From the NCBI GenBank assembly GCA_963580285.1, contig OY757026.1, forward strand, positions 63,985,396 to 64,049,395: a stretch of 64,000 nucleotides of DNA. The letters are read 5' to 3'. Positions 9,375 through 20,370 of this stretch are shown one piece after another. Position 1 is the stretch's first letter. Each line of letters begins with the position of its first letter. The notes below the pieces were generated by a model that was not told the origin of the DNA, made no database searches, and was given only the letters and a program-made list of their open reading frames with translations. Made by a program: the position numbers and the translations under genes. The DNA is from Lucinisca nassula. Lineage: Eukaryota > Mollusca > Bivalvia > Lucinida > Lucinidae.

Positions 9375-10619
9375 GATAAAGAACAGACTGTGATACCCCA
9401 AAAACCAACCAAACTAGAGGAGGTAACTCAGGGTAGCCCTCATGTTCAGGAAGGCATAAAGTATAAGACGAAGAAATGTTATAGTGCCATGGTAGATGAA
9501 GAGCATGCTGGAAGCCAAGGGGAAAAACAAAAAGCTAAAGACAGGACGAACCCCTCTGAAGTACAGATGCTAAAATCCAGAGAGCTACGGCAACTTGAGA
9601 CCAAACTCAAGAAATGGGAAGAAGAGTTAAAGCTAAGGGAGACACAGGTGAATGACAGAGAGGTTGATAGGAGGCGACTTGAAGACTACATTCAGAGGAC
9701 AGAAGCAAGAAACCTGGAGCTGGAGTCAACCATCCGCACTCTATATAGAAAGATAAGTGTCTTAGAAGAGAGTAAATGTAAGCCTACTACTAGACAGTCC
9801 CAGGAGGGCTATAGAGATTCAACCATCCCAGAATATTCCATGTCAGACAGAATAATTAGCAGAGGTCACACAGAGATGCCATCACCCCACGATCACACAA
9901 ATCCTAACAACATGTTAATTAATGGAATACAACAGCAGATTACAAGATTTGTGCTCAGTAAAGTCTCACAGCAGTTAGACTATATTGAACAGCTGGACAA
10001 GGTGACAAGATGGCAAATCAATCAACAACCTCAAGTGCAGCAAGGAACCTACCCTTCTCAACAACCCTTGATACATAATTCTTACCTAAATGTACCACAG
10101 CAAGCGGGACTGCAAACTGTGCCCACGCCAACTATGTATTCCTCACCGCCCCCGTCCATGCCAGAAGGGCTACCAAACCAAACATGTAGCACTATAAAAT
10201 ATGCAAGGCAAGAAGGCTCTACTGCCACTCAACTACAGCCAACTACTGAAGCACATAAATGGAGAAGCAGCGAGCCCACACCTCGAGACCTACCTCATAC
10301 TCGGGATGCGTACGTGAGTACTAGTTTCCAAACTCCAGCTGTAGGCCAACAGCGACACTATGCTAATGAAACACACGTCCCACAAAACTCGAAGTACGCT
10401 CCTCGTCCTAAGCTCAGCGAGAGTAGTAAGAGAAGAGCAGAAGGTTATACCATTAAATCGTCTAGCTACCGGGCATCTACTACTACAGACTCCAATGCAG
10501 CAGGCCAACCACTATTCTACGCAAATCCGAGGATGACAGGTAGTGAGAATGCTACGCACAGTAAGAACACAGAGCAGTCTTTTTTGTACGGAAGCCGGGC
10601 GCAAAGGGGGAGACAATAG
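9243..10619 (+). CDS. LINE ORF1 C-terminal half fused to terminal-unit codons
   Basis: A 458-codon ORF. The first 44 codons or so are translated terminal unit C and are probably meaningless. From DKEQTVIPQKP (9375) onward it equals residues from about 465 to the end of the ORF1 protein at 3991-6627, with the coiled coil and Gln/Pro-rich tail but no zinc fingers. Almost no differences from the left copy are visible. It is a truncated ORF1 created by the breakpoint at 9374. Confidence 0.75.
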   Translation: MWPRKIDLSPPSGNLPLTVPRRLFCGDLFMLLFVACCVYRLCLLDKEQTVIPQKPTKLEEVTQGSPHVQEGIKYKTKKCYSAMVDEEHAGSQGEKQKAKDRTNPSEVQMLKSRELRQLETKLKKWEEELKLRETQVNDREVDRRRLEDYIQRTEARNLELESTIRTLYRKISVLEESKCKPTTRQSQEGYRDSTIPEYSMSDRIISRGHTEMPSPHDHTNPNNMLINGIQQQITRFVLSKVSQQLDYIEQLDKVTRWQINQQPQVQQGTYPSQQPLIHNSYLNVPQQAGLQTVPTPTMYSSPPPSMPEGLPNQTCSTIKYARQEGSTATQLQPTTEAHKWRSSEPTPRDLPHTRDAYVSTSFQTPAVGQQRHYANETHVPQNSKYAPRPKLSESSKRRAEGYTIKSSSYRASTTTDSNAAGQPLFYANPRMTGSENATHSKNTEQSFLYGSRAQRGRQ

Positions 10620-10628
10620 CAAAACTGA

Positions 10629-11570
10629 ATGCTGCCAAGCAGCAATGCGTCGCACAAACAAATCAACTGAAGATTTTAACATTTAACTGTAAGAATATGG
10701 AAACCTCTAAGCATGCTATTTACCAGCTCTCCAGAGATGTGGATATTATGATGGTACAGGAACACTGGTACTTTGACTGCCAGTTAGGTAAACTCAACGC
10801 ATTGTGTGACGACCTGCTGGGGGTGGGAAAGGCGACAGATACCGGAGACCCTATTCTCCCAGTACAGATGCCGAGAGGTTTTGGCGGAACAGCAATCCTA
10901 TGGCAGAAAAAGTTGGATCATCTGATAACCCCGGTCACAGATGGTGGGAACCGCATTCAATGCGTTGAGCTCCAAGGAAGGCAGCCGATGTTGCTTGTGT
11001 CTGTATACATGCCGTGTAAAGGCCTTAAAGAAAACATTGATGACTTCGAAGATTGTTTGTCCCAGCTGCAGGAAATTATCTCCAAGTATTCTGATACCCA
11101 TGTATTATTGATAGGGGGGGGGGGATTTCAATGAAAATCTATCAACTTCAGGCAATGCCAAGAGGAAGAGGAGTCTTGGGCTGTTTCTGGAACAGACGTA
11201 TACAGGTCCAAGAGGAAATGACATCAGCACCATTGACTACATATTCTATAGTCAGAAGCTAGCAGCTAGCGTGTTGCAGATCAACACACTGGAAGACCAG
11301 CATATAAATGTATCAGACCATTACCCAGTTTGCTGCACATTAGAGTGGTCGGTTGATCTCACAGTGGAAATCAAGGAGGAGAGGTCTATCGTACCGCCGC
11401 AAAGGGTCAACTGGGAGAAAATCGACAAGGATGTGTACAACCAGGATGTTACAAGCAAAATCATGAAACAACGTCGTGATATTCCATCCGAATGTGTGCT
11501 TGACATGCAGATACGCAGACTGAACGAGATTGTGGTCGGAGCTGCTGAATCACAGAGACCAAAGAAACTT
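10629..11570 (+). pseudogene. LINE APE endonuclease, right copy, frameshifted
   Basis: Right-arm copy of the endonuclease. The frame overlaps the end of ORF1 and encodes KILTFNCKN upstream of the ATG at 10697. It is open to about 11118, where a G-run has 11 bases against 10 in the left copy, and the frame is lost after GGGG. A deletion of about 34 bp near 11190 removes the codons after FL. Further on, YIFYS and SDHYPV are readable in another frame (ORF 11271-11621). It ends at ACTT (11567-11570), the target duplication of the Penelope-like insertion. Confidence 0.75.
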
Positions 11571-12551
11571 GCATGTAATGTCAGAAATGCATTTTTCACT
11601 TCTAAAGAGCATAAGAATTAAACACTTTGGTCATGTCAGAAAGTGTGTGATGCCCTCACCTTTCTACTTGACAATATTTATATTAGATTCGGTACTAAGT
11701 TATTTAGACAAATTGTGGGTATTCCGATGGGTACTAATTGCGCACCTCTTGTGGCTGATCTGTTCTTGTATTGTTATGAAAGAGACTTCATTTTGTCGCT
11801 TTCCATTGATAACCAATCTGAAATTATTGAAGCTTTTAGCTCTACTTCTAGATATTTAGATGATTTATTAAATATTGATAATACCTATTTTGATGGTTTG
11901 ATCAGTCAGATTTACCCCCTAGAACTTCAGTTAAATAAAGCAAATTCTTCTGATACCGAGGCCCCGTTTTTGGATTTACATCTATCTATTGTAGATGGAT
12001 TTGTTTCGTGCAAAATTTATGATAAACGCGATGACTTTGATTTTGAGATTGTAAATTTTCCTTTTTTGGATGGTGATGTTCCTCGTGCGCCATCCTATGG
12101 CGTTTATATTTCGCAATTAATTCGATTTGCTAGAATGTGTAGTCATGTAACTGACTTCAACACTCATAATAAATTATTAACGGCTAAACTTCTTAATCAG
12201 GGTTATCGTTACCATAAACTACGCAAAGCCTTTTCAAAATTTTATAGACGCCATTCTGATTTAATTTCAAAATTCAATATTGGACTTAAATCTCTTCTGC
12301 AACAAGGTCTATCGGAACCCGAATTTTATGGTGACTTAGTATATAAATTCAGAAAAATATATAACCGCAATGACTTCAGCACCCAATTTCGTAAAATCAT
12401 TCTTCGATATAAAAAGATTGGATACAACATGGATATTATACGACAGACTGCATGCATGGTAGTTAACCCAATCACGGTTGGCAACTTTGCTTCCCTCTTT
12501 AATTGCACGCCGGTCGGTCAGGCCTCAGATTCTATGACGGCTCCAACGTAA
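11571..12551 (+). pseudogene. Penelope-like RT C-terminal half, right copy
   Basis: Starts at the same truncation point as the insert in the left arm (ACNVRNAFF). A TAA replaces the Tyr codon of HKNY near 11619. From 11643 the frame is open for 302 codons to the natural stop at 12549-12551, covering GIPMGTNCAPLVADL, RYLDDLLNI, PFLDLHLSI, SYGVYISQLIRFAR and the C-terminal FASLFNC region. This is the most complete C-terminus in the window. It ends without a GIY-YIG domain. Confidence 0.8.
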
Positions 12552-13114
12552 AGGCTTATTGAAAATTAAAGAGATAATGTTGGTTGGTGCCTGATGCTTT
12601 GTCTCTGGTCGGGCTCATCGGAGTCTAACTGTTGTTTTTCTTTTGCTCCAGCATTTCAGTGGTTTCTTGCTGTCGAGTCCTCACCGTTGTCTCACCTCTG
12701 TGGTTCTTTGATTTCTGTGTTCACGGAGATGTTGCACTGATGAGTTAGGAGGCCTTCATGCGGACTGAACAAATTAGTTGTCTAAATCGCGACGGAAGTA
12801 AGGGCGAGGATTGTGGCCGCGTAAAATCGATTTAAGTCCCCCAGTGGAAATCTTCCACTGACCGTTCCAAGGCGGCTCTTCTGTGGCGATTTGTTTATGT
12901 TGTTGTTTGTTGCTTGCTGTGTGTATCGCTTGTGTCTTTTAATTTTGGATGGCCATATGGCCATTTTGTGGGAAAGTAACTGTCCATATGGCCTTCCTTT
13001 GTTTGGGTTTCCATTATGGTCTGGTCGCTTAATGTTTGTATTTCTTTCCCTTTGGTGTCTTTTATGGATGGAGTAAGTTAATTGTATCAATTCCTGATCT
13101 TTGTTTTACTTCTA
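12552..13114 (+). repeat. 3' UTR and terminal unit D
   Basis: About 45 bp of 3' UTR after the RT stop, then the full terminal unit from TCTCTGGTCGGGC (about 12600) to CTTCTA (13114). A new, 5'-truncated RT copy starts immediately afterwards, so two copies lie head to tail. Confidence 0.75.
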
Positions 13115-13882
13115 CTTTTCATGTTGTCGCTTTCCATTGATAACCAATCTGAAATTATTGAAGCTTTTAGCTCCACTTCTAGATATTTAGATGATTTATT
13201 AAATATTGATAACACCTATTTCGATGGTTTGATCAGTCAGATTTACCCCCCAGAACTTCAGTTAAATAAAGCAAATTCTTCTGATACCGAGGCCCCGTTT
13301 TTGGATTTACATCTGTCTATTGTAGATGGGTTTGTTTCATGCAAAATTTATGGTAAACGCGATGACTTTGATTTTGAGATTGTAAATTGTCCTTTTTTGG
13401 ATGGTGATGTTCCTCGTGCGCCATCCTATGGCGTTTATATTTCGCAATTAATTCGATTTGCTAGAGTGTGTAGTCATGTAACTGACTTCAACACCCGTAA
13501 TAAATTATTAACGGCTAAACTTCTTAATCAGGGTTATCGGTACCATAAACTACGCAAAGCCTTTTCAAAATTTTATAGACGCCATTCTGACTTAATTTCA
13601 AAATTCAATATTGGACTTAAATCTCTTCGGCAACAAGGTCTATCGGAACCCGAATTTTATGGTGACTTAGTATATAAATTCAGAAAAATATATAACCGCA
13701 ATGACTTTAGCACCCAATTTCGTAAAATCATTCTTCGATATAAAAAGATTGGGTACAACATGGATATTATACGACAGACTGCATGCATGGTGGTTAACCC
13801 AATCACGGTTGGCAACTTTGCTTCACTCTTTAATTGCACGCCGGTGGGTCAGGCCTCAGATTCTATGACGGTACCAACGTAA
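13115..13882 (+). pseudogene. Penelope-like RT, second tandem 5'-truncated copy
   Basis: The frame is open from MLSLSIDNQSE (13121) to the natural stop at 13880-13882 and covers RYLDDLLNI through the C-terminus. The copy begins just before the YLDD motif and lacks all upstream RT motifs. It abuts the end of terminal unit D. The ORF at 13082 only adds terminal-unit codons in front of it. The C-terminal differences from 12551 (VPT against APT) show that it is a separate copy. Confidence 0.75.
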
Positions 13883-14467
13883 AGGCTTATTGAGAATTAG
13901 AGATATCTAATTCAAGGTAATGTTGGTTGGTGCCTGATGCTCTGTCTCTGGTCGGGCCCATCGATATCGGAGTCTAACTGTTTGCTCCAGCATTTCAGTG
14001 GTTTCTTGCTGTGAGTCCTCACCGTTGTCTCACTTCTGTGGTTCTTTGATTATTTGTGTTCACGAAGATGTTGCACTGATGAGTTAGGAGGCCTTCATGC
14101 GGACTGAACAAATTATTTGTCTAAATCGCGGCGGAACTAAGGGCGGGGATTGTGGCCACGTAAAATGGATTAAAGCACCCCCCCCCCCCCCACCAGTGGA
14201 ATTCTTTCCACTGACCGTTCCAAGGCGGTTCTTCTGTGGCGATTTATTTATGTTGTTGTTTGTTACTTACTGTGTGTATCACTTGTGTCTTTTAATTATG
14301 GATGGCCATATGGCCATTTTGTGGGAAAGTAACTGTCCTTATGGCCTTCCTTTGTTTAGGTTTCCATTATGGTCTGGTCGCTTAATGTTTGTATTTCTTT
14401 CCCTTTGGTGTCTTTGATGGGTGGAGTAAGTTAATTGTATCGATTCCTGATCTTTGTTTTACTTCTA
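13883..14467 (+). repeat. 3' UTR and terminal unit E
   Basis: Follows the RT stop, includes an ATTAGAGATATCTAATT palindrome not present in unit D, then the terminal unit with a C-run at 14178-14190 and the CTTCTA end. This ends the Penelope-like cluster. Confidence 0.75.
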
Positions 14468-14473
14468 CTTTTT

Positions 14474-14584
14474 ATGAACTCCAAGAGAAGGAGAGACATT
14501 GAGGAGAGACAGAGGGAATGGTTCGAAGAACATGTACTTAGAATGACAGAGAGAGATAATAGTTTGAATGGACGTGTTAATTAG
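14474..14584 (+). other. Short ORF of unknown identity, 36 codons
   Basis: Directly after the terminal unit an ATG opens a charged reading frame (MNSKRRRDIEERQREWFEEH and onward) ending in TAG at about 14584. The composition is protein-like, so it may be the C-terminal end of an older element into which the Penelope-like copy inserted. No family is recognised. The DNA from 14585 to 15030 is AT-rich with a T-run at 14859-14878 and no gene seen. Confidence 0.25.
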
Positions 14585-15040
14585 GATTGATGATAAGTAT
14601 TAATTGTTTTGATCTATACCACCAATCACATTGTTTATTTGGCTTGATTCGTTTGACTCATTAATCATACAATTAATGCGATTAATGATGAGGTGTGAAA
14701 ACACGCGTTCTTTGCAAAGTTTAACATCTTTAATGATCTCTTTAGCACCTAATCAGTCTTGTTTTCAATTGTTTCCAATGAAGACGCTTGCTCAATAAAA
14801 ATATTGTCTTTTAACTCTTTATATCTTTTTCACATATAAATTTAATTATTTATAGATTTTTTTTTTTTTTTTTTTTTTGTAATTGTTTTTGTCGTCATTC
14901 TATAGCGTTTTAGGCGTTTATTTTTTTCTGATCACACACATTACCCTCGACATTCTTGAATATTTATTTATTTTATTTACCGATACTGATTTATGTTGGT
15001 GTTTTCCTTCTTTCTTTTTCTTTTTTCAGACCAGACAATC

Positions 15041-15362
15041 GGAGCGTGATAGCTCAGTGGTTAGTGCACTTGCCTCTGATGCTAAAGGTCCCGGGTTCGA
15101 TCCCCGGCAGCGGCGATAAAATTTCGGTATCCGAACACGCTCCATTGGCATCATTTGCAGGGATGAATGTCATAAAGTGCACCGTCCTTCGGATCGGGAC
15201 GTTAACTGGAGGCCCCCCTGTGAAGGGAGAACCATCCCCTGTGCAGGTTAAAGATCCCTGCCGTAATAACATGATTACTGTGTAGGCTTTCATCCTGCAA
15301 AACCTGGAGTGTATGTAATATACACCTGCGGTAATGGTCAAATGTGACCGACGCAGTATCAG

Positions 15363-15365
<3 letters not shown>
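15041..15365 (+). mobile_element. tRNA-derived SINE, family 1
   Basis: The head has RNA polymerase III boxes: A box TAGCTCAGTGGTTAGTG and B box GGGTTCGATCCC, in a tRNA-like context. The body is about 250 bp. The 3' end reads GGTAATGGTCAAATGTGACC ... CAGTATCAGAAG and runs into (GATA)n. The same 3' end closes the LINE at 27.3-28.65 kb, which is its likely mobilising partner. The acceptor stem does not pair as in a true tRNA gene. Confidence 0.8.
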
Positions 15366-15436
<71 letters not shown>

Positions 15437-15442
15437 CTATCT

Positions 15443-15479
<37 letters not shown>

Positions 15480-15480
15480 C
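15366..15480 (+). repeat. (GATA)n microsatellite, SINE tail
   Basis: More than 25 GATA repeats with one small interruption at about 15437-15444. It is the expanded tail of the SINE to its left. From 15481 to 15730 nothing is recognised. Confidence 0.9.
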
Positions 15481-15734
15481 AAACTACACGTGAAGCTTTA
15501 TATTGCAAACATAGCTTGTGGGTGCTTGTTACAACTGCCATATTGAGGTGGTTCTAACGCGAACTTGCAACCTATATGTCTTTGAATATAAATAACAAAA
15601 AATAATGAACACTCCCGTAAACCCCAAAATTCAATAAAACAATGAATCCAGTAACAGACGAGAAAGTGACCATTTTTCCTTGATTTTAAATGTTATTGTC
15701 GAAACACTACCTTACGTTAACATGTCTATGCACC

Positions 15735-16150
15735 CAAGCGCTGTGGTGCAGTGGTAAAGCATCGGAAGCGGTTCTTCTCTCGCGGTTTATTTTTTGTTAT
15801 GGTTTGTCTTTGAGTGTTTGTATCGCTTGTATTATTTTGTTTTGGATAGCCAATCGGTCATTTTGTAGGAAAGTAACTGTCCTTTTGGCTTCCCGGTATT
15901 GATGTTTCCATTAGGGTCTGCTGTTTCATGTTTGTGTTTCTTTTCATTTGGTGTCTCGGATTGGAGCTGTGGGTTAATTGTATCGATTCCTGATCATTGC
16001 CCAACTTCTGTTTTGAGATCGAGAGGTAGCCGGTTAGATCCCCGCAAGCGCCAAGTGTTGTTTCCTTGAGCAAGAGACTTTATCCACATTGCTTAGTACT
16101 GGTTCTTATCCAGGAAAAGAGGGCCACATTGAAGATTAGTACAAGTACTA
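15735..16150 (+). mobile_element. tRNA-like SINE (family 5) split by terminal unit F
   Basis: The SINE head GTGGTGCAGTGGTAAAGCAT at about 15739 is separated from its B-box region (GGTTAGATCCCC, about 16031) and body (GAGCAAGAGACTTTATCC). The interruption, about 15765-16012, is a diverged, 5'-truncated terminal unit in plus orientation. An uninterrupted relative lies at 32626-32830. Confidence 0.65.
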
Positions 16151-16171
16151 AATGTTTACCCTCTATAAATA

Positions 16172-16245
16172 ATGTCGATTATTATTATTATTATTATTAT
16201 TATTTATTATTATTATTATTTTTATTATTATTATTATTATTATTA
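16172..16245 (+). repeat. (TTA)n microsatellite
   Basis: TTA trinucleotide run with single interruptions, next to the end of the family 5 SINE. Confidence 0.9.
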
Positions 16246-16319
16246 AATATTTGCCTCTTCTCAACTCTGTCCTGTTAAAGAGGAATAGAAGTTGAACAGT
16301 GGCAATTAGTTTTACATTT

Positions 16320-17045
16320 GAAAGTGGGCGAAACGACCTGGGGTGGGGGGGCGAAACGACCAGGGGGGTGAAACTACTAGTGGGGGAAAACAACCAGGGA
16401 GGAACCGTCCTGGGGGTGGGGGGGGCGAAACGACTAGGGGAGGAAATGGTTTGGGGGCGAAACGACCCGGATTCGTGTCACTTAACTTGTATTTCGGTAA
16501 AAGCAGGTACCGCTGCACAGGCAACTAGCCTGCTCGATCGGGGTACCTAAACACTCTGGAATATGAATGTTATTTGACGTGTCACAAGTAACTATTCTGA
16601 TTCTAAAGAACAACGAAATAAACAAGGCATCGCATGCGATTCAAATCCCCTCGCACTAGACATCTTCGTGTGTGGAAAACACTCCAACTTGCTTGAGATA
16701 TTATCATTTGCAACATTTGTGTAAAGTAGGTTCTAGAGTGTAAGTGTAGAACCTACTAGTGGGGGGGGGGGGCAACCAGGAAGGAACCCTCTTAGGGGGA
16801 GAAACGACTAGGGGAGGAAATGGTTTTAGGGCGAAACGACCCGGATTCGTGCCACTAAACTTGTATTTCGGTAAAAGTAGGTACCGCTGCACAGCCAACT
16901 AGCCTGCTCGATCGGGGTAACTAAACACTCTGGAATATGAATTTTATTTGACGTGTCACAAGTAACTAGTCTGATTCTAAAGAACAACAAAATAAACCAG
17001 GCATCGCATGCGATACAAATCCCCTCGCACTAGACAACTTAGTGT
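16320..17045 (+). repeat. G-rich direct duplication with GGCGAAACGAC motifs
   Basis: Two direct copies about 370 bp apart. Each starts with G-rich arrays of GGGCGAAACGACC-like motifs (16325-16470 and 16758-16840) and is followed by about 200 bp of matching DNA (GTATTTCGGTAAAAG, GCTCGATCGGGGTA, GCATCGCATGCGAT). Between them, 16683-16740, lies a single fragment of the tandem repeat that forms 17975-20285. No gene is recognised here or in 17046-17974. Confidence 0.7.
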
Positions 17046-17974
17046 GTCTAGTGCAACTGAGAGGCAAAAATAAGTATTAAGGTTACCGGATGCCGATGTG
17101 CATACCAATGTCTCCCTATCTACATACATATGAGGCATCATAAATAAGAACAACCACTTCCGCATAATTTGCAGCATTTTCCGTTAAAATTGATTACAGA
17201 ATAATGAAAAGGCATCACTTGAAATGGTCAGGGGGTCTGATCCAATATTTTGTCTTGAGGAGCTTCCATTTAAACATGTGTTTCGAATAAAGGTTATTCA
17301 ATAAATGATTTTTCATGCAACAAATTCAAAGAAGGGCAACTGATTGGCAAGAATATGTAACATATTAAAATTAAACACAAGGTAAAGTGCAACATCTTTT
17401 CTCAAGAAAATGGCATTTTCGCCTTTTACGTTCTTCCTTTGATTAAATGCATTATGTTTCTATGGGATTTGTATTGAAGATTAACTTTTCATTCTGCAAT
17501 TTCAGAGGTTTTACCATGAAGTAAACATAAAGATGCCGAGCAAAACAATAATTATGCGAAAATTTCAAATGAATATCTCTTACACGATTTGAGAAAAAGA
17601 CTCATTTAATTCACTATGGTTTTAATTGCAAGGGAGACAATCCTGAACAGGAAGAAATTCCAATTGAGTTTGAAGCTGTTTGTTTGGGTTTAATGGCAAA
17701 GCAAAAGTGTGGTCTTCTCGATGAACATTCGTGCATGACTTTTGCGGTGTGCATAGATTTGAATGTCGTGAACAACATGAGATTTTATTGGAAATATTGA
17801 TTTTCAATTAAGGGCAATAACTCCATCATGGATAACTGCTACAGGAAAAGAGTTGGAGTTTTTCAAACTTGCACATTTGGAAAAAAAAAACGGACATAGG
17901 CATATTTTATTACAGACAGCAATACAAGATCCGGTATTCTAAATAAAAAACTGTATACTTTTTATTGCCTCTGA

Positions 17975-20350
17975 GTATATTATCATTTGCAACATTTGTG
18001 TAAATGTAGGTTCTAGAGTGATGAAATGTTTCTCTAAAAAATAGCCATAGTGACCTTGACTCGAGGCCATGACATTGAAAGTCGATATTGCTCGAGATAT
18101 TATCATAAGCATCTTTTGTGTGAAGTTATATTAAAATCCGTCAATAAATGCAGACAGTAGAGCGATGACAAAGTTTTTTCTAAAAATAGCCACAGTGATC
18201 TTGACCTTGAGGCCATGATCTTGAAAGTCGAACTCGTCCGAGATATTATAATAAGCAACATTTGTGTGAAGTTATATTAAAAATGTAGGCGCTAGAGTGA
18301 TCAAAGGTTTTATAAAAATAGCCACAGGGACCTTGACCATGAGGCCATGACCTTGAAAGTCAAAGCAACTTGAGATATTATCATAAGAAACATTTGTGTG
18401 AAGTTCTATTAAAATCCATTAATAAATGTAGGCGCTAGAGCAATGACCTTAACAGCATGACCTTGAAAGCAAATTTGCTTCAGAAATTATCATAAGTAAC
18501 ATTTGTGTGAAGTTATATTAAAATCGGTCAATAAATGAAGCGCTAGAGCGATGACAATTTTTTTCTATAAATTGCCACATGGACCTTGACCTTGAGGCCA
18601 AAACCTTGAAAGTCGAACTCTCTCGAGATTTAGTGATAAGGAACATTTGTGTGAAGTCATATGAAAATCGGTCAATAAATATAGGCGCTACAGCAAGGAC
18701 AAAGTTTTTTCTAAAAATAGCACAGTGACCTTGACCTTGAGACCACAACCTTGAAAGTCGAACAAGCTTGAGATATTGTCATGAAGAACATTTGTGTGAA
18801 ATTATATTGAAATCGGTGAAGAAATATAGGCGCTAAAGCGATGACAAAGTTTTTCTAAAAATAGCCACAGTGACCTTGAAAGTCAAACTCGCTAGAGATA
18901 TTGTCATAAGGAACATTTGTGGGAAGTTATATTGAAATCAGTGAAGAAATGTAAGCGCTAGAGCGATGACAATTTTTTTTCTAAAAATAGCCACAGTGAC
19001 CTTGACCTTCACGCCACAACCTTGAAAGTCAAACTTGCTCGAGATATTGCCACAAGGAACATTTGTGGGGAGTTATATTGAAATCAGTGAAGAAATGTAG
19101 GCGCTAGAGCGATGACAATTTTTTTCTAAAAATAGCCACAGTGACCTTGACCTTCAGGCCACAATCTTGAAAGTCAAACTTGCTCGAGATATTGCCATAA
19201 GGAACATATGTGTGAAGTTATATTGAAATTGGTGACGAAATGTAGGCGTTAGAGCAATGACAAAGTTTTTCTAAAAATAGCCACAGTGACCCTAACCTTG
19301 AGGTCATGACCTTGAAAGTAGAACTCGCTTGAGATATTGTCAAAACAAATATTTGTGTGAAGATATATTGAAAACGGCGGAGGCAAGTAGGCATTAGAGC
19401 GATGACAATTTTTTTTTCTAAAAATAGCCACAATGTCCTTGACCTTGAGGCCACGTGCTTGAAAGTCGAACTCGCTCGACATATTGTCACAAGGAACATT
19501 TGTGTGAAAAAATATTAAAATCGGTGGAGAAATGTAGGCGCTAGAGCAATGACAAAGTTTTTCTAAAAAATAGCCATAGTGACCTTGACCTAGAGGCCAT
19601 CATCTTGAATGTCAAACTCGCTCGAGACACTGTCATAAGAAACATTTGTGTGAAGTTATATTGAAATCGGTGAAGAGATGTAAGCGCTAGAGCGATGGAA
19701 ATGTTTTTTCTAAAAATAGCCACAGTGACCTTGACCTTGAGGCCTTGACCTTGAGAATTCAACACGCTTGAGATATTGTCATAAGAACATTTGTGTTAAG
19801 TTATATTGAAATTGGTGGAAAATGTAGGCGCTAGAGCGATGACAACGTTTTTATAAATATTTGCCACAGTGACCTTGACCTTGAGGTCACGACCTTGAAT
19901 GTCGAACTCGCTCGTGATATTGTCATAAGAAACATTTGTGTGAAGTTATATTGAAGTAGAAGTAAAAGAAAGATCAGTAATCGATACAATTAACTAACTC
20001 CACCCATCAACGACACCAAAGGGAAAGAAACACAAACATTAAGCGACCAGACCATAATGGAAACCTAAACAAAGGAAGGCCATAAGGACAGTTGAAATCG
20101 GTGGAGAAATGTAGGCGCTAGAGCGATGACAATGTGTTTTTTTTTTAAAATAGTCAGTTACCTTGACCTAGAGGCTACGACCTTGAAAGTCGAACTGGCT
20201 CGAGATATTGTTATAAGGAACACTTATGTAAAATTATATTAAAATCGGTCAAGAAATGTAGGCGCTAGAGCGATGACAAAAGTACGTACGTACATATGTG
20301 CGTACGGGACAAATGCTATATCCCCCTCACAACTATGTCGTACGAGGGGA
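17975..20350 (-). mobile_element. Tandem-repeat element with hairpin head (pearl-like)
   Basis: About sixteen units of roughly 145 bp, each with GTGACCTTGACCTTGAGGCC, GACCTTGAAAGTC and GGCGCTAGAGCGATGACA. Units are diverged but in register. On the minus strand the array is preceded by a head at 20350-20280: a CCCCTCGTACGAC ... GTGAGGGG hairpin, ATATAG, then a CGTACGTACGTAC tract. The same head-plus-repeat plan is found at 33.3, 35.8, 38.7, 55.1 and 61.3 kb. The array is therefore the body of an element, not centromeric satellite. The left end is not resolved. Confidence 0.65.
19952..20089 (-). mobile_element. Terminal unit G, 5'-truncated, inserted in tandem array
   Basis: About 137 bp from the TAGAAGTAAAAG end of the terminal unit, placed within a tandem unit. 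The host sequence TATTGAAATCGG is split, with TTGA on both sides. It is a very short 5'-truncated copy with an apparent 4-bp target duplication, like ACTT at 1462/3011. Confidence 0.7.
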
Positions 20351-20370
20351 TAATAAATGAAAAGGCTTTT

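Larger units (their letters stand above)
9375..13114 (+). repeat. Right arm of large inverted repeat (left arm 1466-5235)
   Basis: This stretch is the reverse complement of 1466-5235. It contains LINE ORF1 second half, endonuclease, the nested Penelope-like insertion and its terminal unit. Arms are about 3.74 and 3.77 kb, differing by a few indels and point changes. The spacer (5236-9374) holds the LINE 5' half and the broken full RT copy. Both arms share the same nested insertion, so the event was a duplication with inversion of a finished composite. Confidence 0.85.

Noticed and set aside
15045..15115. Possible tRNA gene at the head of the GATA-tailed repeat
   Set aside because: It is the SINE head: a second copy at 21.7 kb has the same body, and the acceptor stem does not form.
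16163..16393. Ile/Asn-rich and Pro-rich ORFs over 16.1-16.9 kb
   Set aside because: They are translations of the TTA microsatellite and the G-rich motif block.
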